Assembly: GCA_934526185.1 (NCBI GenBank)
Contig: CAKTAA010000116.1
Location: forward strand, 1 to 6,723
Source: an uncultured Eubacteriales bacterium
GTDB taxonomy: Bacteria > Bacillota > Clostridia > Oscillospirales > CAG-272
Length of the DNA: 6,723 nt
Reading direction: 5' to 3'
The translations under genes were made by a program, and so were the position numbers. Under the pieces are notes generated by a model that saw only the letters and a list, made by a program, of their open reading frames with translations, had not been told where the DNA came from and made no database searches. The stretch's first letter is position 1. Each line of letters begins with the position of its first letter. Below are positions 1 through 5,596 of this stretch, piece by piece.

Positions 1-1006
1 CGGTAAGACGACGCACGCCGCAAAGCTTGCAAAATATTTTATAAAGGACGGTCACCGTCCGCTGCTTGTCGCCTGCGACGTATACCGCCCGGCGGCGATT
101 GAACAACTCAAAGTTGTCGGTGAAAAGGCCGGTGCGCCCGTCTTCGAGATGGGACAGGGGAATCCGGTCAAAATCGCGAAGGAGGCAATTCGGCACGCCA
201 GAGATCATGGCAACGATATTGTCATTATCGATACGGCGGGCCGCCTTCATATTGATGAAACGCTGATGGGCGAGCTTAAGGACATCAAGGAAGAGGTTTC
301 TCCGAATGAGATTATGCTCGTTGTCGATGCGATGACTGGTCAGGATGCGGTCAATGTCGCCGCTTCGTTTCATGAAGCGCTTGACATCGATTCCGTGCTG
401 CTTACAAAGCTTGACGGCGATACGCGCGGCGGCGCAGCGCTTTCTGTTCTGGCGGTCACGAGCCGTCCGATCAAGTTTGTCGGTATGGGTGAAAAGCTCG
501 ATGACATCGAGCCGTTCCATCCGGAGCGGATGGCCTCCCGCATTTTGGGTATGGGGGACGTCCTGACGTTGATCGAAAAAGCGCAGAATGCTTTGGACGA
601 GAAAAAAGCGGATGAAATGCTCACAAAAATGAAGCAGAACAGCTTCGATATGAATGATCTGCTGGAGCAGATGCATCAGATCCGCAACATGGGCTCGATG
701 AAGCAGGTGCTCTCTATGCTGCCCGGCGTTGGAAATAAGATCAAGGACATGGACATCGACGATAAGCAGCTCACCTATATTGAGGCTATGATTACGTCGA
801 TGACGAAGGAAGAGCGGGAAAAGCCGTCGGTCATCAATCCTTCCCGTAAGCGCCGTATTGCGGCAGGCAGCGGCCGTAAGGTCGAGGATGTCAATCGTCT
901 GCTGAAGCAGTTCGAGCAGATGCAGAAAATGATGAAGCAATTTTCCGGCAAAGGCACGAAAGGAAAACGCGGACGCCGTATGGGCTTCCCGGGTATGCCG
1001 TTTTAA
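1..1006 (+). CDS. ffh: Signal recognition particle protein Ffh (SRP54), 5' truncated by the window edge
   Basis: This is the GTPase of the bacterial signal recognition particle. It binds 4.5S RNA and signal peptides of nascent membrane proteins and docks with FtsY at the membrane. Reading starts in frame at base 2 inside the P-loop (GKTT), so about 110 N-terminal residues (the N domain and start of G1) lie outside the window. 334 residues are visible. G-domain motifs follow in order: DVYRPAA, DTAGR, TKLDGDTRGG and GMGEKLDDIEPF. A methionine-rich M domain follows, with LPGVG, the NPSRKRRIAAGSG RNA-binding segment, and a C-terminal tail rich in Met, Gly, Lys and Arg ending at TAA 1004-1006. The neighbours downstream are rpsP and khpA, the usual Firmicutes order. 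No defect is seen in the visible part, and the identification is secure. Confidence 0.97.
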   Translation, partial: GKTTHAAKLAKYFIKDGHRPLLVACDVYRPAAIEQLKVVGEKAGAPVFEMGQGNPVKIAKEAIRHARDHGNDIVIIDTAGRLHIDETLMGELKDIKEEVSPNEIMLVVDAMTGQDAVNVAASFHEALDIDSVLLTKLDGDTRGGAALSVLAVTSRPIKFVGMGEKLDDIEPFHPERMASRILGMGDVLTLIEKAQNALDEKKADEMLTKMKQNSFDMNDLLEQMHQIRNMGSMKQVLSMLPGVGNKIKDMDIDDKQLTYIEAMITSMTKEEREKPSVINPSRKRRIAAGSGRKVEDVNRLLKQFEQMQKMMKQFSGKGTKGKRGRRMGFPGMPF

Positions 1007-1015
1007 CCAAAGCTT

Positions 1016-1045
1016 TTCACCCGTACATACGGGATGAAATATAAC
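1016..1045 (+). promoter_or_regulatory. Candidate promoter with palindrome upstream of rpsP
   Basis: TTCACC (1016-1021) and TATAAC (1040-1045) are spaced by 18 bp and could be a sigma-A promoter between ffh and rpsP. The spacer contains the palindrome CCCGTACATACGGG (1020-1033). No U-tract follows it, so it is not a typical terminator. The palindrome could be an RNA processing or attenuation hairpin, or have no role. Confidence 0.3.
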
Positions 1046-1060
1046 TTAAAAAATAATTTC

Positions 1061-1067
1061 AGGAGGT
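1061..1067 (+). promoter_or_regulatory. Ribosome binding site that fixes the rpsP start
   Basis: AGGAGGT lies 8 bases before ATG 1076. It selects that codon over the in-frame ATG at 1034, which has no ribosome site and would add 14 residues not expected in S16. Confidence 0.85.
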
Positions 1068-1075
1068 GCTTTAAA

Positions 1076-1318
1076 ATGGCAGTAAAAATCAGACTGCGCC
1101 GTATGGGCGCGAAAAAAGCTCCTTTTTACCGTATTGTTGTTGCAGATTCCAGATATCCGAGAGACGGCAGATTCATTGAAGAGATCGGCTACTACGATCC
1201 GACCAAGAATCCGTCTGTCGTAAAGGTTGACGCGGACAAAGCGAAGGAATGGATCAAAAATGGCGCGCAGCCGACCGATACCGTTAAAAAGATTCTGAAA
1301 GACAACGGCGCTCTGTAA
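1076..1318 (+). CDS. rpsP: 30S ribosomal protein S16
   Basis: S16 is a small structural protein of the 30S subunit body that binds 16S rRNA during assembly. The 80-residue product begins MAVKIRLRRMGAKKAPFYRIV and has the family hallmark segments DSRYPRDGRFIEEIGYYDP and the GAQPTDTV turn before a short C-terminal helix. Its length is normal for Firmicutes S16. The start is set by an AGGAGGT site just upstream. It lies 69 bases after ffh and 38 bases before khpA, on the same strand, so co-transcription with khpA is likely. A weak promoter candidate sits just after ffh. No anomaly is seen. Confidence 0.97.
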   Translation: MAVKIRLRRMGAKKAPFYRIVVADSRYPRDGRFIEEIGYYDPTKNPSVVKVDADKAKEWIKNGAQPTDTVKKILKDNGAL

Positions 1319-1356
1319 TTGCTGCGCTTTCAGCGAAGAAAGTCGGAGGTGCTTGT

Positions 1357-1590
1357 ATGAAGGAATTGCTTATAACGATTGCAAAAGGTTTGGTTGTGGA
1401 TAAAGACGCGGTAAGCGTCACTGTGGACGAGCCGGATGAAGAAGGCGTAGTCGTATATCATTTGCATGTCGCGCCGGATGATATGGGCAGAGTAATCGGC
1501 AAACAGGGCCGGATTGCCAAAGCAATCCGCGTTGTCATGCGTGCCGGTTCCTCCCGCATCAATGAGCGCTGCATGGTCGAAATCGACTAA
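1357..1590 (+). CDS. khpA: KhpA, KH-domain RNA-binding protein (YlqC family)
   Basis: This is a small cytoplasmic RNA-binding protein. In Gram-positive bacteria KhpA pairs with KhpB/EloR and affects small-RNA binding and cell elongation. The 77-residue product is a single KH domain with the diagnostic GxxG loop GKQG (residues 48-51) inside the segment GRVIGKQGRIAKAIR, followed by a strand ending in MVEID. The start ATG at 1357 is preceded by GGAGGT (1345-1350). Its position directly after rpsP is the standard Firmicutes arrangement. In many relatives rimM, trmD and rplS follow, but here a strong terminator begins 13 bases after the stop codon. Confidence 0.94.
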   Translation: MKELLITIAKGLVVDKDAVSVTVDEPDEEGVVVYHLHVAPDDMGRVIGKQGRIAKAIRVVMRAGSSRINERCMVEID

Positions 1591-1603
1591 AACCGAACAA
1601 AAG

Positions 1604-1633
1604 AAAAACGGGAAGCATATGCTTCCCGTTTTT
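1604..1633. terminator. Bidirectional intrinsic terminator between convergent genes
   Basis: This is a perfect 30-bp palindrome with arms of 15 bp. Each arm has a core GGGAAGC/GCTTCCC flanked by A5 on one side and T5 on the other. It therefore gives a hairpin plus U-tract on both strands. It would end the rpsP-khpA transcript on the + strand and the ATPase transcript (stop at 1654) on the - strand. Confidence 0.93.
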
Positions 1634-1653
1634 GCATGTACAGAATAAATCCA

Positions 1654-2757
1654 TTACAGTACCACCGGATACCGGCAGGACACGGCGTCTGCAAGCGCGG
1701 CGGCGCGGCGGTCTACCATGTTAAAATCCACACCGTCGTGGTACAGCGATTCCAATTCGTCATGCAGCCGCTTTGCCTCGCAGAGATGCGCCTGCGCAGC
1801 GGAAAGAAGCGCTTCCGCCGCTTTCCTCTGGAAGGAGAGCGCGTGCTTTTTTTCGCGCAGGATCGAGTGATCGGTAAAGCGTGTGTATCGGATTGTGCGG
1901 TAGGGCGCGCAGTTTTCCCATGAAATGTAGCGTGTGCGTGTTAAAAATGCAAGGGAAAGCTCGGGAATCAGCAGATGCTCCGTCATGCGGTCGGGCGCTA
2001 AGGGAGATGGGCAGACATATATCTCATAGCCTGCCTGTAATGCGCGCTCCGCCAGATTTTCAATTAAGCGGCTTGCAGCAACGCCGTAAGGATCTTCGAT
2101 CAGGCAAATACGCTCGCAGAGAGTGGTTGGCGTAGTTTCGTAGGTCAAAATGCCGTGCATTGTAACCGCGCTTAAAAGCCTGCGATGAAGTATGCCGGCC
2201 CGCTTGGTACGGGGAAATTCCCGCGCGGCAATTCGTGCGGCCAGCGTGTCGATCTTTTTAAAATCCGTGTGTGCGGCAATCAATCGCCGGTTATCGGAGA
2301 AAAGCAAATCTGCACACGATAGAAGCCGCCGGCATTTTTCGTGGCAGGTTCCAATTTCCCTTTGCAGCTGAGACAGTGCGGAAAGACGCGGCGTCAAAAC
2401 TGATTCACGCAAACAGCTCCAAAAATCGCAGACCGTTTGAAAGCTCGCCGGAAATGCCGGTTCTACTGCATGCGGCGGTGTGGCGTCCATAACGCTGCAT
2501 TTTGCATCATGCAGAATAACGCCGTCCAACGAATCTGGATCGGAGGAACAATGGATACGTTCGGTCAGACTGTCGTTTTTAGAGAATCGTGCAGCGATGC
2601 GTTTCATGGCAGTGGATTTGCCGCATCCCGCGCTGCCTTTAATAAGAAAACGGCGATAGCCGGGCTTTGGATCGTCAAAAGGGGCGCAGAGTGAAAAAAA
2701 GCGGTTCGCCGCGTTGGTACATAAGAAAAAGTCTACGGTTTTCGGTTCGTTTGTCAC
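1654..2757 (-). CDS. PRK06851-type P-loop ATPase with a degenerate second nucleotide-binding half
   Basis: This is a cytoplasmic protein of 367 residues whose physiological role is not established. It resembles the Firmicutes PRK06851 family, which is built from two P-loop halves. The first half has a full Walker A, GSAGCGKST (residues 41-49), and the family-typical HCSSDPDSLDGV (69-80) and DATPPHAVEP. The second half is recognisable from RRLLSAVTMHGI, YEIYVCPSPL and LLIPELSLAF (262-271), but its P-loop position reads LIEDPYGVAASRLI (219-232), lacking GKS/T. A helical C-terminal tail ends with HDGVDF. The start chosen is GTG 2757 because a strong site (AGGGAGGGA) lies 6 bases upstream; a TTG at 2793 would add 12 residues without such a site. 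It is convergent with khpA and monocistronic. Family recognition is from memory of conserved segments, not a search. Confidence 0.8.
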   Translation of the reverse strand: MTNEPKTVDFFLCTNAANRFFSLCAPFDDPKPGYRRFLIKGSAGCGKSTAMKRIAARFSKNDSLTERIHCSSDPDSLDGVILHDAKCSVMDATPPHAVEPAFPASFQTVCDFWSCLRESVLTPRLSALSQLQREIGTCHEKCRRLLSCADLLFSDNRRLIAAHTDFKKIDTLAARIAAREFPRTKRAGILHRRLLSAVTMHGILTYETTPTTLCERICLIEDPYGVAASRLIENLAERALQAGYEIYVCPSPLAPDRMTEHLLIPELSLAFLTRTRYISWENCAPYRTIRYTRFTDHSILREKKHALSFQRKAAEALLSAAQAHLCEAKRLHDELESLYHDGVDFNMVDRRAAALADAVSCRYPVVL

Positions 2758-2763
2758 GCAAAA

Positions 2764-2772
2764 TCCCTCCCT
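2764..2772 (-). promoter_or_regulatory. Ribosome binding site that fixes the ATPase start at GTG
   Basis: On the minus strand AGGGAGGGA ends 6 bases before GTG 2757. This decides against the longer TTG start at 2793. Confidence 0.8.
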
Positions 2773-2782
2773 GTTTTGCTGT

Positions 2783-2812
2783 ATCTTATGCAAAAAGAGA
2801 GAAAAACGTGAA
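2783..2812 (-). promoter_or_regulatory. Weak candidate promoter of the ATPase gene
   Basis: On the minus strand TTCACG (2812-2807) and TAAGAT (2788-2783) are 18 bp apart, each matching four of six consensus bases. It sits between the upstream terminator and the gene's ribosome site, where a promoter is needed. Confidence 0.3.
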
Positions 2813-2844
2813 AAAAAAGACGGACAGCCGTTTAGACTATCCGT
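2811..2844 (-). terminator. Intrinsic terminator on the minus strand
   Basis: On the minus strand an 8-bp stem, ACGGATAG paired with CTGTCCGT (one G-U pair, 9-base loop), is followed by a C and eight Ts. It lies 36 bases beyond the stop codon of the gene fragment at 2880-3110. It is also the first clear terminator downstream of the LytTR/membrane pair. Confidence 0.75.
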
Positions 2845-2879
2845 TCTGGCATCTATAATTTATCACGTTTTTTGTTTCG

Positions 2880-3110
2880 CTATAAGCGGCTTTTTATTGC
2901 GTATGTCTGGCCGCCGACAGCTTGGCGATTCGAATAGACGCGTGTTCCGTCTCCATATACGATTTTAATTGTATAGCCCCAAGTATTAACGCATAGACGT
3001 CGGCGCTGTACAAAACGTGAAGAATTCATGTAAAACACGATTGGATCTTGCTCCATATCATCAGAGCGTTTCCAACGGCTGTTTGAGATAAAAGAGAAAA
3101 GCGGATAGAG
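2880..3110 (-). pseudogene. 3' fragment of an unidentified gene (remnant)
   Basis: On the minus strand a frame opens just after an in-frame TGA at 3111-3113 and runs 76 residues to TAG at 2880-2882. The peptide looks protein-like: SNSRWKRSDDMEQDPIVFYM early on, and WGYTIKIVYGDGTRVYSN followed by VGGQTYAIKSRL at the end. Internal ATGs at 3056 and 3029 have no ribosome site. A rho-independent terminator follows 36 bases after the stop, as expected for a real gene end. The 5' part is missing: the adjoining upstream sequence is the unrelated membrane-protein gene ending at 3122. I do not recognise the family. The alternative is a chance open frame. Confidence 0.4.
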
Positions 3111-3121
3111 TCAGAAAAATT

Positions 3122-3880
3122 TCAGAAACGGATTGATACTTTTCCGGATTCAAGAGCGAATTCTTCTTGGGATGGAAATTCCCCTTTATCTTCCTGATTT
3201 GCTTTCTGCATTTCGTCCATAAATTCAGAGTCTGCTTTTTCATCAAGGATAAAAAGCGAAATAGTAAAAGTTGTTTCTTCGTCAATATTTCCGATATAGA
3301 GCAGTGTGCTGGACACATTCCCTCCGGAGCCTCCGCCTGTAAAGCTATCTGCATTCGAAAAGGAGGCGGAATTGTACAGCATCAAGTCAGCGCTTCGTTT
3401 TCCTGTGTATTCACAATAGCAGAGAAAGTCGGGATGAAAGCTGTCCGCAGCAGCGCCTCTTTTGAAAACAGTAAAGGTAAAGTCGCCGTCTTTAATAATC
3501 TCTTTTGTATATCCGGGATTTTGGTCAATTGAATACACTTTGGCGAATGAAGCATCGTCAAGCTCTGTGCTCCCGAAATAAGAGATGTATTCATAATTCT
3601 GTGGATTTGAAACGTTTATGACAGCGTAATGATTTCTCGTATCCCTTTCGGCGTCATGATATGCCGCCTGCAAGGAATGAGAAAGTATCCCGCAGAACAA
3701 TACCAGTACGACAATCACGGTAATCATAATTGCTTTTGGAATGTCTATCAGTTTCCTTCCGCTTATTCCGCCGGATTTTATTTTTTGATTGATATTGTGC
3801 GTATATATTAGATAGTAAATGAACGCCAATAAGCCCATCAATAGAACAATACTGATGCAAATTACTACTACACCTGCCAT
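3122..3880 (-). CDS. Two-helix membrane protein with extracellular domain, partner of the LytTR regulator
   Basis: I do not recognise the family of this 252-residue protein. Two hydrophobic helices lie at about residues 3-26 and 48-70, joined by a basic loop (QKIKSGGISGRKL) that should face the cytoplasm. The remaining roughly 180 residues are polar and acidic and should lie outside the cell; they include C154 and C156 and a glycine-serine stretch TGGGSGGN near 181-188. The start ATG 3880 is preceded by AAGGAGG (3891-3897). That site overlaps the stop codon of the LytTR gene, so the two genes are translationally coupled. By analogy with LytTR systems in which a membrane protein inhibits the regulator (HdrRM, BrsRM in streptococci), it may sense an external signal and control the LytTR protein. 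That role is inference. Confidence 0.82.
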   Translation of the reverse strand: MAGVVVICISIVLLMGLLAFIYYLIYTHNINQKIKSGGISGRKLIDIPKAIMITVIVVLVLFCGILSHSLQAAYHDAERDTRNHYAVINVSNPQNYEYISYFGSTELDDASFAKVYSIDQNPGYTKEIIKDGDFTFTVFKRGAAADSFHPDFLCYCEYTGKRSADLMLYNSASFSNADSFTGGGSGGNVSSTLLYIGNIDEETTFTISLFILDEKADSEFMDEMQKANQEDKGEFPSQEEFALESGKVSIRF

Positions 3881-3896
3881 AATGGCGCTTCCTCCT

Positions 3897-4343
3897 TTAT
3901 ATATTGTAAAATTCCTTAAATTTATAGTAATAAGTTCTTGTAACGTCGACCTCCGCGCCGTTTGTGAGTGTTAAACGGAATTTGCAGCTCAGAGCCGGTC
4001 TGATTCTCCTGATCGAATTTCTTCGAATAATGACGGAATGGCTGATTCGGATAAAGCTGTCTTCCGGAAGCAGCGCCTCCATCTGATAAATCCGCAGATC
4101 CGTTTTATATCGAAGTTTATCTGTATACACAAAGACGTCATGACCGAGTGATTCAGCATAACATATATCTTGTACCGATACAATAACCGTATCAGCGCCG
4201 TCTTTGCAGTATAGTTTTTTCTCCTGACAGGCTTCCTCTGTGAGAATAAGCTCTGCATCCTCTGAAATTTCAATGCCTGCCTCCATCAGTTCGTCTATAA
4301 CAGCTTCTTTACTTTTTCTGCTCAGTTTCAGTTTTATTTTCAT
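3897..4343 (-). CDS. LytTR-family DNA-binding transcriptional regulator
   Basis: This 148-residue stand-alone regulator binds DNA as a LytTR domain and has no receiver domain. The N-terminal part (1-45, beginning MKIKLKLSRKSKEAVIDELM) is short and charged. The LytTR domain fills about 50-147, with DICYAESLGHDVFVYT, FIRISHSVIIRRNSIRRI and LTLTNGAEVDVTRTYYYKFKEF as the typical segments. The start ATG 4343 is 6 bases after AAAGGAGG. A TTG at 4394 further upstream would add 17 residues but lies in the promoter. The stop overlaps the ribosome site of the downstream membrane-protein gene. Such LytTR/membrane pairs are common in Firmicutes, often with a DUF3021 partner. This partner has only two helices and an external domain, so it is not DUF3021-like. 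Confidence 0.9.
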   Translation of the reverse strand: MKIKLKLSRKSKEAVIDELMEAGIEISEDAELILTEEACQEKKLYCKDGADTVIVSVQDICYAESLGHDVFVYTDKLRYKTDLRIYQMEALLPEDSFIRISHSVIIRRNSIRRIRPALSCKFRLTLTNGAEVDVTRTYYYKFKEFYNI

Positions 4344-4349
4344 GGACAT

Positions 4350-4357
4350 CCTCCTTT
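4350..4357 (-). promoter_or_regulatory. Ribosome binding site that fixes the LytTR gene start
   Basis: On the minus strand AAAGGAGG is followed directly by ATG (4349-4347), too close to be used, and then by ATG 4343 at 6 bases. The second ATG is the likely start. Confidence 0.8.
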
Positions 4358-4359
4358 CG

Positions 4360-4381
4360 AAAACAATTGTATGATTGTTTT
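4360..4381. repeat. Inverted repeat over the LytTR promoter, candidate operator
   Basis: AAAACAAT (4360-4367) and ATTGTTTT (4374-4381) form perfect 8-bp arms around a 6-bp centre. The repeat covers the -10 box and start region of the LytTR promoter. It is a plausible autoregulatory site, though it does not resemble the direct-repeat LytTR consensus. Confidence 0.55.
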
Positions 4382-4394
4382 CCCGTATAATCAA
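4366..4394 (-). promoter_or_regulatory. Promoter of the LytTR/membrane-protein operon
   Basis: On the minus strand TTGATT (4394-4389) and TACAAT (4371-4366) are spaced by exactly 17 bp. Transcription would begin near 4359, leaving a short leader before ATG 4343. Confidence 0.65.
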
Positions 4395-4799
4395 GTGCTA
4401 TGGAATAACTTGCACGTCAGCCTGAACATTTTGCGCAGGTATGACCGCTTACATCTTTAGTATCAAATAAAGGATTTTGAATCCTTCCGCAAAACTTCAG
4501 GCGGATAAACACAAAGCGGCAGACGAATTCTTGATAACTTGTTTGCGATTTGACTTATTATTCAATTATATGGGAGTTCAAATTTCTGCGCAAAGCAAAA
4601 ACAGCTATTTTATATCTACGAATATACATCTTGAAATCCCGGTGTTTGTTCAGCAAAAAGCCCCGATTTTATCGGGGCTTTTTGCTGAACATATCTTTTG
4701 TATCTCTATTATGGAAAATGAATTTGATTTTCCCTCCAAAATCTGATTTGGCGCCTCCTGTATCGATATTCCCCCTATAAGCGAAGAAACAAGATCGAC
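4395..4799. other. Intergenic region without a supportable gene
   Basis: These 405 bases separate the XRE gene's 3' end from the LytTR promoter. They contain a small hairpin (AAGGATT/AATCCTT, 4470-4486) and the long perfect terminator hairpin at 4647-4691. Open frames on both strands lack ribosome sites and protein-like composition. The XRE-proximal part (4692-4799) has no recognised element. Confidence 0.6.
4647..4691. terminator. Long perfect terminator hairpin downstream of the XRE gene
   Basis: Arms of 21 bp (4647-4667 and 4671-4691) pair perfectly around a TTT loop. The core GCCCCGAT/ATCGGGGC is flanked by A5 and T5, so it can act on either strand. It lies about 110 bases past the XRE stop codon and would shield the LytTR operon from that transcript. 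The outer GTTCAGC/GCTGAAC extension beyond the U-tract is unusual for a plain terminator. Confidence 0.85.
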
Positions 4800-5309
4800 T
4801 TACTCTTTTCTTCGTGTCAAGACGATTCCAACGATTGCTCCTATAAGAATAATCGGTGCTAATCTAACAAACAAATATTCAAATACATGAAAAGCTGCTC
4901 CGAAAACAGCGGTTTCGGGATCGCTATAATTCCAGCCTAAATAGGGGCTGTTCAATACGGCCAGGACTATGAAAACTGTTACTGTGACTGCATACAGCGA
5001 TATAAACAGCCAATGAAATATTTTTCTTCTTGCGCTCTTTCTTTGCGCAAGCTGCAAATTTATCACCTCCAATTTTTCAGAAATCACTTTTAGGTCGTTC
5101 GCTTCCGATTCGATAACAGATTCTCCAATTAAAGTACTTACAGGTGTTTCAAGCGCTTCTGATAGGGAAATCAACATATCTGAATCAGGAACAGATATTC
5201 CCTGCTCCCATTTCGAGATTGTTTGTCGTACGACATTTAACTTGACAGCCAGTTCCTCTTGCGAAAGCCCTTTTGATTTTCTGATTGTTTTGATATTTTC
5301 ACTTAACAT
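4800..5309 (-). CDS. XRE-family regulator with C-terminal membrane anchor
   Basis: This is a 169-residue transcriptional regulator held at the membrane. The HTH_3 domain spans about 2-62: NIKTIRKSKGLSQEELAVKL is helix 1-2, VVRQTISKWEQG is the recognition region, and PDSDMLISLSEAL completes the fold. A charged helical linker follows (70-93, KVISEKLEVINLQLAQRK), possibly a coiled coil. Two hydrophobic helices follow at about 97-119 and 146-165, ending in a positively charged LTRRKE tail. The start ATG 5309 is 9 bases after AAAGGAGG; a TTG at 5333 would add 8 residues encoded by the ribosome site itself. It is transcribed alone, between terminators at 5428-5460 and 4647-4691. The inverted repeat over its -35 box suggests autoregulation. 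No target gene is evident nearby. Confidence 0.9.
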   Translation of the reverse strand: MLSENIKTIRKSKGLSQEELAVKLNVVRQTISKWEQGISVPDSDMLISLSEALETPVSTLIGESVIESEANDLKVISEKLEVINLQLAQRKSARRKIFHWLFISLYAVTVTVFIVLAVLNSPYLGWNYSDPETAVFGAAFHVFEYLFVRLAPIILIGAIVGIVLTRRKE

Positions 5310-5318
5310 AAGAGAACG

Positions 5319-5326
5319 CCTCCTTT
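5319..5326 (-). promoter_or_regulatory. Ribosome binding site that fixes the XRE gene start
   Basis: On the minus strand AAAGGAGG lies 9 bases before ATG 5309. This rules out the TTG at 5333 as the start, since the site would then lie inside the coding region. Confidence 0.8.
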
Positions 5327-5345
5327 CTCTCAATTGTTATTTTTA

Positions 5346-5374
5346 ATTGTATGAGAAACTCCCCGTTGCTGCAA
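5346..5374 (-). promoter_or_regulatory. Promoter of the XRE gene
   Basis: On the minus strand TTGCAG (5374-5369) and TACAAT (5351-5346) are spaced by 17 bp. The ten bases TCATACAATT around the -10 box are identical to those in the LytTR promoter. Confidence 0.6.
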
Positions 5375-5380
5375 GCAACG
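5364..5380. repeat. Inverted repeat centred on the XRE -35 box, candidate operator
   Basis: CGTTGCT (5364-5370) and AGCAACG (5374-5380) flank GCA. The -35 hexamer (5369-5374) lies in the middle, so a bound dimer would block RNA polymerase. The size fits an XRE operator. Confidence 0.5.
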
Positions 5381-5427
5381 TATATTAACATTCAGGATCT
5401 ATCTCTTTATTTCAAAAAGAAAAATGC

Positions 5428-5460
5428 AAAAAAGCCGCCACAGAACGCTTTCGTGACGGC
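5428..5460 (-). terminator. Intrinsic terminator on the minus strand
   Basis: On the minus strand GCCGTCAC pairs with GTGGCGGC (one T-G wobble) around an 11-base loop, followed by six Ts. It is the last of three hairpins downstream of the HXXEE gene. It separates that transcript from the XRE promoter. Confidence 0.75.
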
Positions 5461-5489
5461 GTAAAAATTCGATTTCAAATTGTGATAGG

Positions 5490-5525
5490 GCCGAAAAAGC
5501 CCATAAAAAATAAGGCTTTTCGGGC
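5490..5525. repeat. Imperfect hairpin
   Basis: AAAAGCC (5495-5501) pairs with GGCTTTT (5514-5520). Outer GCC (5490-5492) can pair with GGC (5523-5525) across a small internal loop. No U-tract follows directly. Confidence 0.4.
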
Positions 5526-5531
5526 AAAAGA

Positions 5532-5566
5532 AAGAAGGCTGACTTTGTATCAAAATCAGCCTTCTT
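5532..5566. repeat. Strong hairpin, possible minus-strand terminator
   Basis: AAGAAGGCTGA (5532-5542) and TCAGCCTTCTT (5556-5566) are perfect 11-bp arms. The 13-base spacer can extend the stem by TTTG/CAAA around a TAT loop. On the minus strand a T-rich stretch follows, so weak termination is possible. Confidence 0.6.
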
Positions 5567-5596
5567 ATTCGAAAGAGAACTCTAATTTTGATACAA
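5545..5596. repeat. 12-bp inverted repeat offering an alternative pairing
   Basis: TTGTATCAAAAT (5545-5556) is the exact reverse complement of ATTTTGATACAA (5585-5596). Pairing between them would compete with the hairpin at 5532-5566. Confidence 0.5.

Noticed and set aside
1034..1075. In-frame extension of rpsP from ATG 1034
   Set aside because: There is no ribosome site before it, and the strong AGGAGGT lies before ATG 1076. S16 normally begins with the MAVKIRL-type sequence.
2758..2793. TTG start of the ATPase 12 residues upstream
   Set aside because: The added residues are encoded across the ribosome site that serves GTG 2757, and the TTG has no site of its own.
1636..2858. Several plus-strand open frames opposite the ATPase gene
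   Set aside because: They are antisense shadows with Arg/Cys-rich composition and no ribosome sites.
3061..3354. Minus-strand 97-residue frame overlapping the end of the membrane-protein gene
   Set aside because: It lies in a shifted frame inside the better-supported 252-residue gene, with no start signal of its own.
4470..4486. Hairpin AAGGATTTTGAATCCTT resembling a tRNA-Gln anticodon arm
   Set aside because: The stem and TTTTGAA loop fit, but no D arm, T loop (GTTCRA) or acceptor stem can be found around it.
4417..4554. Minus-strand 45-residue open frame ending in a CxxC-containing tail (HTCAKCSG)
   Set aside because: It has no start codon with a ribosome site, and it opens directly after a stop. 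It overlaps the small hairpin and was not recognisable as any family.
4477..4780. Plus-strand open frames over the terminator hairpin at 4647-4691
   Set aside because: They read straight through a perfect terminator hairpin, overlap each other in different frames and lack ribosome sites.
5364..5596. CRISPR-like or insertion-sequence ends
   Set aside because: The repeats are single inverted pairs of different sequence, with no regular spacing, no transposase and no visible target duplication.
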